Assembly: GCA_903837495.1 (NCBI GenBank)
Contig: CAILUT010000023.1
Coordinates: 1-64,000, forward strand
Reading direction: 5' to 3'
Length of the DNA: 64,000 nt
Origin: an uncultured Flavobacteriales bacterium
GTDB lineage: Bacteria > Bacteroidota > Bacteroidia > CAIKAF01
The position numbers and the translations under genes were made by a program. Numbering within the stretch: the stretch's first letter is position 1; every line of letters begins with the position of its first letter. Under the pieces are notes generated by a model. That model had not been told where the DNA came from and did not search any database. It saw only the letters and a list, made by a program, of their open reading frames with translations. This document shows, piece after piece, positions 51,050 through 58,908 of the stretch.

Positions 51050-52116
51050 TACCGGGCAGCTAAGCGGTGGGCTATTTCCATGACCGAAACGGCCAGATCG
51101 CTAAAATAAACAGCCGCCGGGTTGGAATCATCTAAGGCGGCGGGCAGGCCCCGGTCGCCCGACTCCCGTATGCCTTGAACCAAAGGTATTTGAGCCAAGA
51201 GCGGAATGTTCAGCTCGGCGGCCAACTTGGCCGCACCGCCTTCTCCAAAAATAAAGTACTTGTTTTCTGGAAGTTCTAGGGGAGTAAACCAGGCCATGTT
51301 TTCCACCAGGCCCAAAACCGGCACCTGAATGTTGGGCATTTGAAACATGGCTACGCCTTTTCGTGCATCGGCCAGGGCCACTTCTTGGGGAGTGCTAACA
51401 ACAATCACGCCCGAGAGCGGCAGCAGTTGAACCAGGCTTAAATGAATGTCGCCGGTGCCCGGCGGCAAATCCAGAATCAAAAAATCCAGTTCGCCCCAGG
51501 CGGCCTCGGTAATCATTTGAGTCAGGGCTTTGCTGGCCATGGGGCCTCTCCAGGCAACCGCTTGGTCGTCGCCGGCAAAAAAGCCAATGCTCAGCATTTT
51601 TATTCCGTAGTTTTCAACGGGTTCAATCAAAGAACGGCCTTGCTCGTCTTGAACCAGATTTGGCCGCACGTATTTGGTGTCCAGCATGAGCGGCACGGAT
51701 GGGCCGTAAATATCGGCATCTAAAATGCCCACCCTGCTGCCAAGTCGGCTCAGCGCCGCCGCTAGGTTTACCGCCACGGTCGATTTCCCCACTCCGCCTT
51801 TGCCTGAGGCCACGGCAATAACGCGCTTTACTCCGGGCAGCACCTTGCGTTCCTGGGCTCGGGCTTGGGAGTTCACCAAAAAATGGACTTGCAGCTGCAC
51901 CGAATCGGGTCGGAAAGGACTCAGAGCCTTGGAAATATCGGCCTCAATTTTCTTTTTAACGTGCAGGGCCGGGTTGGTAATTTCAAGGTCAATGGCCCAG
52001 TGGCTTTCGGTGGCATCGATGCGTTTTACCCGTCCGGCCTCCACCAAGTTTTTACCGGTGGCGGGGTCCAAAACCCCCATTAAGGCTTGTTCAATTTGAA
52101 TGTGTCGTTCGTTCAT
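51049..52116 (-). CDS. Mrp/NBP35-type iron-sulfur carrier ATPase (ApbC)
   Basis: 355 residues. An N-terminal MIP18/DUF59 domain (~1-85), then a P-loop ATPase with the deviant Walker A GKGGVGKST (105-113), LDADIYGPSVP, DFLILDLPPGTGD and the Mrp signature DLPPGTGDIHLSL. Assembles and transfers [4Fe-4S] clusters. The usual C-terminal CxxC is replaced or absent in the visible end. It lies in the leftward cluster trmB-ATL-mrp-glycosyltransferase, all with overlaps or contacts. Confidence 0.9.
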   Translation of the reverse strand: MNERHIQIEQALMGVLDPATGKNLVEAGRVKRIDATESHWAIDLEITNPALHVKKKIEADISKALSPFRPDSVQLQVHFLVNSQARAQERKVLPGVKRVIAVASGKGGVGKSTVAVNLAAALSRLGSRVGILDADIYGPSVPLMLDTKYVRPNLVQDEQGRSLIEPVENYGIKMLSIGFFAGDDQAVAWRGPMASKALTQMITEAAWGELDFLILDLPPGTGDIHLSLVQLLPLSGVIVVSTPQEVALADARKGVAMFQMPNIQVPVLGLVENMAWFTPLELPENKYFIFGEGGAAKLAAELNIPLLAQIPLVQGIRESGDRGLPAALDDSNPAAVYFSDLAVSVMEIAHRLAAR

Positions 52117-52442
52117 AGCATAAGTTCAACGGATGGATCCCAAAAGAGTTTATTAAAACCGACAATGCAATGGTCTTTAACCAAAATGCCTTCGGCGTTC
52201 AGCAGCGCTTCCATGGCTCCGGGGCCCTCAAAATGGTGTTGGCCCGACAGCATGCCCGTTCGGTTTACCACGCGGTGGGCGGGCACGGGCGGTTGCACTT
52301 GGTGCGAGGCATTCATGGCCCAGCCAACGGTGCGGGCCGACTTCCCACTGCCCAAATACCGGGCAATGGCCCCGTAGCTGCTTACTCGGCCGGGCGGAAT
52401 CTGCCGCACCACCTGATGCACCAAATCAAAAAAATCATTCAA
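52113..52442 (-). CDS. Alkyltransferase-like (ATL) DNA-repair protein
   Basis: 109 residues starting at a TTG (52442) that overlaps the end of trmB by 8 bp; longer starts would run deep into trmB. MGMT-family DNA-binding fold: QIPPGRVSSYGAIARYLGSGKSARTVGWAMN and the active-site position as PAHRVVNR, with Ala instead of the alkyl-accepting Cys of PCHRV. Such ATL proteins bind O6-alkylguanine and hand it to nucleotide excision repair rather than removing the alkyl group. The TTG start is inferred from family length. Confidence 0.82.
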   Translation of the reverse strand: MNDFFDLVHQVVRQIPPGRVSSYGAIARYLGSGKSARTVGWAMNASHQVQPPVPAHRVVNRTGMLSGQHHFEGPGAMEALLNAEGILVKDHCIVGFNKLFWDPSVELML

Positions 52443-53118
52443 GGGGTTCGGTTCCAAGTTCAAAACAAAGGTAGTGAATGCGGCGGCCTTGTTCCAGCCA
52501 CATCGATTCATAAAAGGTGCGAATGCCCAATTCGGGGTGGTTTGGCCAGGCGGCATGCACATCGCGGAATTGGTGGAGAATGGGGAGATTTTGTTCTTGA
52601 ACCACTTGCAGGCTGTAGTCAAAAAGCTCGGGCGAATCCGTTTTCAGGTGAATTAAGGTCGAGGGCTTCATGCACCGGCGGTAGGTGGACAAAAATCGGG
52701 GCGAGGTCAGCCTTTTCATTGCCTTGCTGTCGCGCAGTTGGGGGTCGGGAAACACAATCCAGACCTGATCAATCTGGTCTTGCAGGGTAAAAAGTCGGTG
52801 CAGTTGACCAATGTGTTGCCGCACAAAAGCCACGTGTTTCCAATTTTTTTCTTGTGCGGTCAGGGCTCCACGCCAAAGTCGGGCGCCTTTCACGTCCATG
52901 CCCACAAAATTCCGTTCGGGGTACAGCTCGGCCAGGCCCACCGAGTATTCGCCACGGCCGCAAGCCAATTCCAGGGTAATGGGGTTTTGATTTCCAAAAA
53001 AATCCGTCCATTTCCCTTTCAGAGGAAACGAATCCGTGTTTATTTCATCAAAAGTAGGCTGAAACACATGCTCGAAGGTCGCATTTTCAGCAAACCGCTT
53101 TAATTTATTTTTACCCAT
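52435..53118 (-). CDS. trmB: tRNA (guanine-N7-)-methyltransferase
   Basis: 227 residues from MGKNKLKRFAEN; the open frame continues 60 bp upstream through the -7 box and is rejected. SAM-binding LELACGRGEYSVGLAEL, then NFVGMDVKGARLWRGA and the motif VWIVFPDPQLRDSKAMKRLTSPRFL (FPDP is the family hallmark). Methylates G46 of tRNA. The TATCTTTG box lies 7 nt upstream of the ATG. Confidence 0.9.
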   Translation of the reverse strand: MGKNKLKRFAENATFEHVFQPTFDEINTDSFPLKGKWTDFFGNQNPITLELACGRGEYSVGLAELYPERNFVGMDVKGARLWRGALTAQEKNWKHVAFVRQHIGQLHRLFTLQDQIDQVWIVFPDPQLRDSKAMKRLTSPRFLSTYRRCMKPSTLIHLKTDSPELFDYSLQVVQEQNLPILHQFRDVHAAWPNHPELGIRTFYESMWLEQGRRIHYLCFELGTEPLE

Positions 53119-53125
53119 ACGGGGG

Positions 53126-53133
53126 CAAAGATA
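53126..53133 (-). promoter_or_regulatory. trmB: -7 box TATCTTTG, trmB
   Basis: Exact -7 element on the minus strand, 7 nt from the trmB ATG at 53118. Confidence 0.6.
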
Positions 53134-53218
53134 GGCTGCTTCGGCAAAAAAAGGGGCTTTGAGGAAGGGTTCGGGCATTAGAAAAAAGCAAATCCAATTT
53201 CAGGGGTATTTTTTAGTG

Positions 53219-53359
53219 GGGCGGCTGCGGGCTTTCACCGGTTGTCCGCGGTTGTCGGGGGCTTCCCCAGCGGGCTTGCGGGGGCTCCCAAGGTCGCCTC
53301 CGCGCCTCGCGGGGCAGTCCCCGGCAGCCTTGCGGGCAACCCGGTTCAATCCCTGCCGC
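53219..53359 (-). repeat. Dispersed hairpin element, copy G (141 bp)
   Basis: Complete copy, reverse orientation, between the divergent trmB and hicA genes. Arms GGTTGTCGGGGGCTTCCCC and GGGGCAGTCCCCGGCAGCC pair with few mismatches. The core is GGCTCCCAAGGTCGCC, as in copy F. Confidence 0.92.
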
Positions 53360-53812
53360 GGGCGGGGTACTGCCCTTGGCCACAAAAACATCTAAAACTG
53401 ATCAAGACCGAATGCGAACAGGCTCAGGGACTTAATCTAAGCTGCTGAAAATTATGTGCAGCCAAATCCGTTAAATATCAAGGGGTTGTGGTAAAAAGGT
53501 TGCGGTTGAACAGAAAAATGTTGTAGGCTTCCCTTAAATTGGACAGGTTGAAATCAAATTTTCCACCTTTTTTAGCTGCGATTTGGCGCAAGGAGTTTTC
53601 ACCACTTTTTATCTGGCTTGCTTTTTGATTTTATAAAGATCAAATTGGCATAGAACCAGCTAGCTTTAATTGCCAGGATCTCAAGGCCCCCAATCAATTT
53701 CGGTTAATTTAGGCAGACAAGGCGGCTGTAAATTATTGTTGACCTTATGCTTGAATATTAAGTAAGCTTTTCTTTACTTTGCTGTGGAGGCAAAAGCCAT
53801 TGATGTTCAAAA
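53360..53812. other. Non-coding AT-rich gap upstream of hicA
   Basis: 453 bp with no ORF worth calling and a clearly lower GC content than the flanking repeat. I see no tRNA or terminator. Near the end, AAGTAA (53760-53765) and TTACTT (53774-53779) form a weak inverted repeat just upstream of hicA, a possible HicB autoregulation site. Confidence 0.5.
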
Positions 53813-53998
53813 ATGAAATGCTCAGCGTTAATGAAAATTCTAAAGAAGAACGGTTGGTTTGCAATTTCTCAGAAAGGGTCTCATGTAAAGATGATGCATG
53901 CAGAGAGGCATAACGTATTAATTGTACCTAATCATGGAAGTGCGGAAGTCGGAAAAGGCTTGGAAAGGAAGATTCTCAAAGATGCTGGTATCAAATAA
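53813..53998 (+). CDS. hicA: HicA-family mRNA interferase toxin
   Basis: 61 residues starting MKCSALMKILKKNGW, the normal HicA opening. Small dsRBD-like fold with catalytic His in the QKGSHVKM motif (H at about residue 24), and the second conserved block VPNHGSAEVGKGLERKILKDAGI. Cleaves mRNA in translation-dependent stress. It is paired with the downstream HicB antitoxin, 18 bp apart. The pair lies in an AT-rich patch, consistent with horizontal gain. Confidence 0.9.
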   Translation: MKCSALMKILKKNGWFAISQKGSHVKMMHAERHNVLIVPNHGSAEVGKGLERKILKDAGIK

Positions 53999-54016
53999 TT
54001 CCAATTTCTTGAAATC

Positions 54017-54406
54017 ATGAAACTTAAAAAGAAATTCAAATTTATTGTTGAGAAAACGGAAACAGGATTTTCAGCCTTTTCAGAGGATACGCCTGTTTAC
54101 ACAACCGGTAAAAACATAACGGAACTTCAAAACAACATTGTTGAGGCAATCGAACTTGCTTTTGATGCAACTCAACCCAAGTTTAGCAAGGAAAATGTGG
54201 AACTTGAAATGGATTTAAAACAATTCTTCAGCTATTACAAGGTCTTAAACTCAAGATACTTGGCCGAAAGAATTGGAATGAATCCAACCTTGTTCTCACA
54301 ATATGTGAATGGCCATAAAAAACCTTCTGCAAAACAAACAATAAGAATTCTTAATGGGTTGAATGAGATTGGTCGCGAGTTGGCAAACCTACAATTCACA
54401 GGATAA
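54017..54406 (+). CDS. hicB: HicB-family antitoxin with C-terminal HTH
   Basis: 129 residues. The N-terminal ~60 residues form the partial RNase H-like HicB domain (FKFIVEKTETGFSAFSEDTPVYTTGKN, then ELQNNIVEAIELAF), and residues ~80-125 an XRE-type helix-turn-helix (LAERIGMNPTLFSQYVNGHKKPSAKQTIRILNGL). Neutralises HicA and should repress its own promoter. Confidence 0.9.
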   Translation: MKLKKKFKFIVEKTETGFSAFSEDTPVYTTGKNITELQNNIVEAIELAFDATQPKFSKENVELEMDLKQFFSYYKVLNSRYLAERIGMNPTLFSQYVNGHKKPSAKQTIRILNGLNEIGRELANLQFTG

Positions 54407-54616
54407 TTCATAAATACCATACAGCCCAGCCTATTGACAGCCAATCTTTACAGCTGCCTTTTTTTCGGAACGATTCTGTGCGTAGTATTCATGCAACTTT
54501 TTACTTGTTTTGCCCTAATGCGGTTAAAAAGGTAATTTAGAGCGGCAAATGGCATTGAAATCGAATTGTTAGACGAACTGACGGTATAGGGCATTATATT
54601 AAACCACCATAGCTAC

Positions 54617-55492
54617 ATGCAGCAACGTTCCATACGCATCAATAAATTTATTAGCGAAAGCGGTTTTTGTTCCCGGCGCGAAGCCGACCGTTTTATTGAA
54701 AGAGGCGTTGTATTCATAAACGAACGCAAAGCCAATACCGGCGATCAGGTGAAGGCGGGCGACAGGGTTCGGGTGAACGGACAAAAACTGGAACCCTTCC
54801 AAGGCGAAGACATTGTTTTTATTGCATTGAATAAACCGGTGGGTATAACCTCAACAACCGAAGACAATGTGCGCAACAACATTGTGGAATTTGTGAACCA
54901 CAGCAAACGTGTTTTTCCCATTGGTCGTTTGGATAAAGAATCGCAGGGGCTCATATTTTTGACCAACAATGGCGATTTGGTGAACAAGATTCTGCGGGCA
55001 GGAAACAACCACCAAAAGGAATACGTTGTAACGGTGAACAAGCCTTTAACCCAAAGTGTGATCACCGCTATGGCGAATGGCGTTCCTATGCTTGGCGTTA
55101 CAACCAAAAAATGTAAGGTGGTGCAGGAAGGAGTAAATTCGTTTCGAATTGTTTTGATTCAAGGGCTAAACCGGCAGATTCGCAGGATGTGCGAGCATTT
55201 CGGTTATGAGGTAACTAAGCTGGAGCGGGTTCGCATTATGAATGTTGATTTGAAAGGTTTGCCGGTGGGCGATTGGAGAGATTTAACGGAAAGCGAAATG
55301 AAGGTCATGTACAGCATGCTGGAAGAATCATCAGGGGTAGTTGAAACAAAACCAAAGTCCAAGCAACCCGCTAAAAAAGGCAAACCCTCGAACCTCAAAA
55401 CACCCGGCTCAAAAAAATCCATGCCGGGTCATTCATCCAATTTTAACCGGAACACAAAGGGCAAAGCCCCACGCAGATCAGGTAGGAGCTGA
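54617..55492 (+). CDS. rluF: 23S rRNA pseudouridine synthase, RluF-like
   Basis: 291 residues. N-terminal S4 RNA-binding domain ([24 protein letters not shown]), then an RsuA-type catalytic domain: [16 protein letters not shown], catalytic Asp in [17 protein letters not shown], and [28 protein letters not shown]. The blocks [16 protein letters not shown] and [12 protein letters not shown] are closer to RluF (U2604) than RluB. The last ~60 residues are a basic, low-complexity tail that may anchor it to the ribosome. Confidence 0.88.
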   Translation: MQQRSIRINKFISESGFCSRREADRFIERGVVFINERKANTGDQVKAGDRVRVNGQKLEPFQGEDIVFIALNKPVGITSTTEDNVRNNIVEFVNHSKRVFPIGRLDKESQGLIFLTNNGDLVNKILRAGNNHQKEYVVTVNKPLTQSVITAMANGVPMLGVTTKKCKVVQEGVNSFRIVLIQGLNRQIRRMCEHFGYEVTKLERVRIMNVDLKGLPVGDWRDLTESEMKVMYSMLEESSGVVETKPKSKQPAKKGKPSNLKTPGSKKSMPGHSSNFNRNTKGKAPRRSGRS

Positions 55493-55626
55493 AACAGCCC
55501 AGACGTGTGGTGTTTTTCAGAAAAGGTATCCGTGTAAACCCCCAAATCAAATTCAACACCGCATTAACCTTTAATTAAAGGATGTGCTTCCATTCGGCTT
55601 GCTCCCTGCCACTTTGGGCTTTTTGT

Positions 55627-55634
55627 TACCTTTG
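55627..55634 (+). promoter_or_regulatory. -7 box TACCTTTG of the fused E1 gene
   Basis: Exact -7 element, 17 nt before the ATG at 55652. It overlaps an alternative GTG at 55634, which rules that start out. Confidence 0.65.
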
Positions 55635-55651
55635 TGCATAGTTGTTTTTCC

Positions 55652-58069
55652 ATGCAAGACGTTCCATTAAGCACACGCCCTTTAGACACCGACCGGATAT
55701 CGTTTGAGGATTTTCGCGCCGAGGTGTTGCACGATTACCGCATAGCACACGAAAGCCGTCAAACCAGTTTGTTGGGTCGGCGTGAGGTGTTGACCGGCAA
55801 AGCCAAGTTTGGCATTTTTGGCGACGGCAAAGAATTGCCTCAAATCGCCATGGCCAAGGTGTTTAAACCCGGTGATTTTCGTTCCGGATATTACCGCGAC
55901 CAAACCTTTATGATGGCCGCGGGGCTGCTCACCGTTCGTCAGTTTTTTGCTCAACTGTATGCCCACACCGACATTGAAGCCGAACCCATGACCGGCGGAC
56001 GCCAAATGAACGGGCATTACGCCACCCGTTGGATAGATGGAAACGGAAACTGGCAATCGCAAACCAATCAAAAAAATTCTTCGGCCGATATTTCTCCCAC
56101 CGCCGGGCAAATGCCCCGGCTGCTTGGCCTGGCCTTGGCCTCGAAGGTGTACCGCAATCAACCCGAATTGCATCACCTCAGCTCATTCTCGCATCAGGGA
56201 AATGAAGTTGCCTTTGGCAGCATTGGCGATGCATCGACCTCCGAAGGCTTGTTCTGGGAAACCATGAATGCCGCCGCCGTTATGCAAGTCCCTATGGCCA
56301 TTTCAGTATGGGACGATGGCTACGGCATTTCGGTACCCAAGGAATTTCAAACCACCAAAGGCTCTATTTCTAAAGCCCTTGCGGGTTTTGAAAAAAACGA
56401 GGACGGACCAGGATTTGCCATAAAACGGGCTAGAGCCTGGAATTATCCAGAATTAATCGAGGCCTACCAAACGGGAGTGGCCATGTGCCGGCAAGACCAT
56501 TTGCCGGTTTTATTCCACATTGAAGAGTGTACCCAACCGCAAGGCCATTCCACCAGCGGAAGCCATGAACGCTACAAGGACAAAAAACGCCTGCAATGGG
56601 AAGAAAAGTACGATGGCTTGCGCCAGTTTGTAAAATGGATTGTGAAAAATGGATTGGCTACCGAAGAAGAATTGCTCGCGATAGAAGAAGCCGCCATTCA
56701 ACATGTGAAGGAGGAGAAAAATGCCGCTTGGCAGGCTTATCAAAATGAAATTACAGCCGAGCAGCAGGCTTTAATTGGACTTATTCGGGAGCTACACAAT
56801 CCAGATGCACAGGCTCAGGAATGGATTCGGCAAATTGAAACCGCAGGTTCCCCAATGCGCAAAGATTTGTTGGGCCCAGCCCGCCGGTTGGCAACCCACC
56901 TTCGCTTGCAACACCATGAATTTTATCCCCGCCTAAAAGCCTGGCTCGTGGAACAGCAGCTCATCAATCATGGGCGGTACAGCGATTCTTTGTACGACGA
57001 ATCCCTGAACAGCCCCCTGCGCGTAGAAATGGTGGAACCCGTTTATACCGCAGATTCAGCCATGGTGGATGGACGCATTGTGCTAAGGGATAATTTTGAT
57101 GCCATTTTAGAGAAGGACCCTCGCTTTGTGGCTTTTGGTGAAGACGTTGGAAAAATTGGAGGAGTGAACCAAACCTTTGAGGGACTGCAAGATAAATTTG
57201 GCCCAGGTCGGGTTTTCGATACCGGAATACGCGAGGCTACCATTGCTGGTCAAGGCATTGGAATGGCCATGCGCGGCCTTAGACCCTACGCCGAAATTCA
57301 ATACTTAGATTACCTGCTCTATTGCCTTCAAATTTTAAGCGACGACGCCTCAACCGTGCAGTACCGTACCAAAGGCGGTCAAAAGGCTCCCGTTATCATC
57401 GGAACGCGGGGGCATAGATTAGAGGGCATTTGGCATTCGGGTTCCCCAATGGGGGCCATTGTGCACAGCGTTCGCGGCATGCATGTGTGCGTGCCGCGCA
57501 ACATGGTACAAGCCGCAGGAATGTACAACACCCTTTTTAAAGGCGAAGATCCGGCCATTGTGGTTGAACCCTTAAATGGTTACCGTTTAAAGGAGCGCCG
57601 TCCGGATAACATGGGTGAATTTACCGTGCCTTTAGGTGAACCTGAAATTTTGCGTCAAGGCGAAACCATCTCTTTGGTAACCTATGGCTCCATGTGTAGG
57701 ATTGCTCTGGAAGCCGCTGAACTATTGAGCGGTATGGGCATAGATGCGGAAGTGGTTGACGTACAAACACTGCTTCCTTTTGACATCAATCATAAAACGG
57801 TAGCGTCTTTGCAGAAAACCGGCCGAGTGGTATTTATGGACGAAGACGTACCGGGAGGAGCTTCGGCCTACATGATGCAGCAGGTTTTAGAGGTTCAGGG
57901 CGGATATCGATACCTGGATGTAGCTCCTGCCACCCTAAGTGCAAAGGCACATCGCCCAGCTTATGGAACCGATGGAGATTATTTTTCAAAACCGGGAGTG
58001 GAAGATGTGGTAGAAAAGGTGCTGTTTATGATGCACGAGGTGAATCCACGCAAGTTCCCTGCCGAATAA
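55652..58069 (+). CDS. Branched-chain 2-oxo acid dehydrogenase E1, alpha-beta fusion
   Basis: 805 residues. Thiamine-diphosphate enzyme that decarboxylates 2-oxo acids from Val, Leu and Ile (possibly also pyruvate) and hands the acyl group to lipoyl-E2. The first ~400 residues are the alpha half, with cofactor loop GSIGDASTSEGLFWETMNAA and WDDGYGISVPKEFQT. The rest is the beta half, beginning near the IVLRDNFDAI helix, with AFGEDVGKIGGVNQTFEGL and GIREATIAGQGIGMA. Most bacteria encode two separate chains; this fused layout is frequent in Bacteroidota. No E2 or E3 gene is in the window. Confidence 0.9.
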   Translation: MQDVPLSTRPLDTDRISFEDFRAEVLHDYRIAHESRQTSLLGRREVLTGKAKFGIFGDGKELPQIAMAKVFKPGDFRSGYYRDQTFMMAAGLLTVRQFFAQLYAHTDIEAEPMTGGRQMNGHYATRWIDGNGNWQSQTNQKNSSADISPTAGQMPRLLGLALASKVYRNQPELHHLSSFSHQGNEVAFGSIGDASTSEGLFWETMNAAAVMQVPMAISVWDDGYGISVPKEFQTTKGSISKALAGFEKNEDGPGFAIKRARAWNYPELIEAYQTGVAMCRQDHLPVLFHIEECTQPQGHSTSGSHERYKDKKRLQWEEKYDGLRQFVKWIVKNGLATEEELLAIEEAAIQHVKEEKNAAWQAYQNEITAEQQALIGLIRELHNPDAQAQEWIRQIETAGSPMRKDLLGPARRLATHLRLQHHEFYPRLKAWLVEQQLINHGRYSDSLYDESLNSPLRVEMVEPVYTADSAMVDGRIVLRDNFDAILEKDPRFVAFGEDVGKIGGVNQTFEGLQDKFGPGRVFDTGIREATIAGQGIGMAMRGLRPYAEIQYLDYLLYCLQILSDDASTVQYRTKGGQKAPVIIGTRGHRLEGIWHSGSPMGAIVHSVRGMHVCVPRNMVQAAGMYNTLFKGEDPAIVVEPLNGYRLKERRPDNMGEFTVPLGEPEILRQGETISLVTYGSMCRIALEAAELLSGMGIDAEVVDVQTLLPFDINHKTVASLQKTGRVVFMDEDVPGGASAYMMQQVLEVQGGYRYLDVAPATLSAKAHRPAYGTDGDYFSKPGVEDVVEKVLFMMHEVNPRKFPAE

Positions 58070-58074
58070 TTCCT

Positions 58075-58887
58075 ATGTCTAAAACGACCGAATCGGGTTC
58101 GGGTCGGCGGGGATTGGAAACCTGGTCAACCTTAGATTTGCTTCAGGGCATCAACGCCGAAGACAAAAAGGTGGCCGAAGCGGTCGAAAAGGCCATTCCA
58201 GCCATGATTCCATTGGCCGATGCTTTTGCGGAATGCCTGAAAAACAACCGCCGTGTATTTTATATTGGGGCGGGAACCAGCGGTAGGCTAGGGGTGGTGG
58301 ATGCCTCAGAATTGCCTCCCACCTATGGAATTGAATTCGACAGGGTGGTTGGAATTATGGCGGGTGGCGATGGGGCCATTCGCAAGGCCGTTGAATTTGC
58401 CGAGGACAATGTGGAACAGGCCTGGAAAGATTTGTTGGCCCAAGGAGCAGGTTCTGGCGATTTGGTGATTGGCATTGCGGCTTCGGGTTCAACGCCTTAT
58501 GTTGTGTCGGGCATTGAGCGGGCACGAAAAGAAGGGCTCCGGACCGGAGGCATAACCATGAACCAAGGCTCTGCCTTGGCCAAAGCCGCCGAATTCCCAG
58601 TTGAAATTGTGGTTGGCCCCGAATTTGTGCGGGGCAGCACTCGAATGAAATCGGGAACAGCCCAAAAGCTGGCTTTGAACATGCTAAGTACCGCCGCCAT
58701 GATTCGCTTGGGTCGGGTAAAGGACGAAAAAATGGTGGACATGCAACTGACCAACCATAAATTGTGGCAGCGTGCGGTCGATATGGTCATTGAAGAAACG
58801 GGCGTTGCACCCGAGGTAGCCCGTAAAGCCTTAGAGAAATGGGCTAGTGTTCGCAAAGCGGTTGAAGGCTTGAGGCAAGGCCTATAG
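58075..58887 (+). CDS. murQ: N-acetylmuramic acid 6-phosphate etherase
   Basis: 270 residues. Cleaves the lactyl ether of MurNAc-6-P to give GlcNAc-6-P for cell-wall recycling. SIS fold: IGAGTSGRLGVVDASELPPTYG (catalytic Glu in SELPP), GIMAGGDGAIRKAVEFAED (second catalytic Glu), GIAASGSTPYV and VRGSTRMKSGTAQKLALNM. Slightly shorter than E. coli MurQ at the C-terminus. It follows the E1 gene by 5 bp, so they are probably cotranscribed despite unrelated roles. Confidence 0.93.
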   Translation: MSKTTESGSGRRGLETWSTLDLLQGINAEDKKVAEAVEKAIPAMIPLADAFAECLKNNRRVFYIGAGTSGRLGVVDASELPPTYGIEFDRVVGIMAGGDGAIRKAVEFAEDNVEQAWKDLLAQGAGSGDLVIGIAASGSTPYVVSGIERARKEGLRTGGITMNQGSALAKAAEFPVEIVVGPEFVRGSTRMKSGTAQKLALNMLSTAAMIRLGRVKDEKMVDMQLTNHKLWQRAVDMVIEETGVAPEVARKALEKWASVRKAVEGLRQGL

Positions 58888-58908
58888 GTGCCAATTCAAG
58901 CTGCTTTT

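Noticed and set aside
22252-53395. ORFs running through the hairpin elements that share a peptide like GGDxxSPRKPAG
   Set aside because: The shared peptide only reflects the conserved DNA core. Frames, starts and flanking residues differ between copies, and the arms break any common protein.
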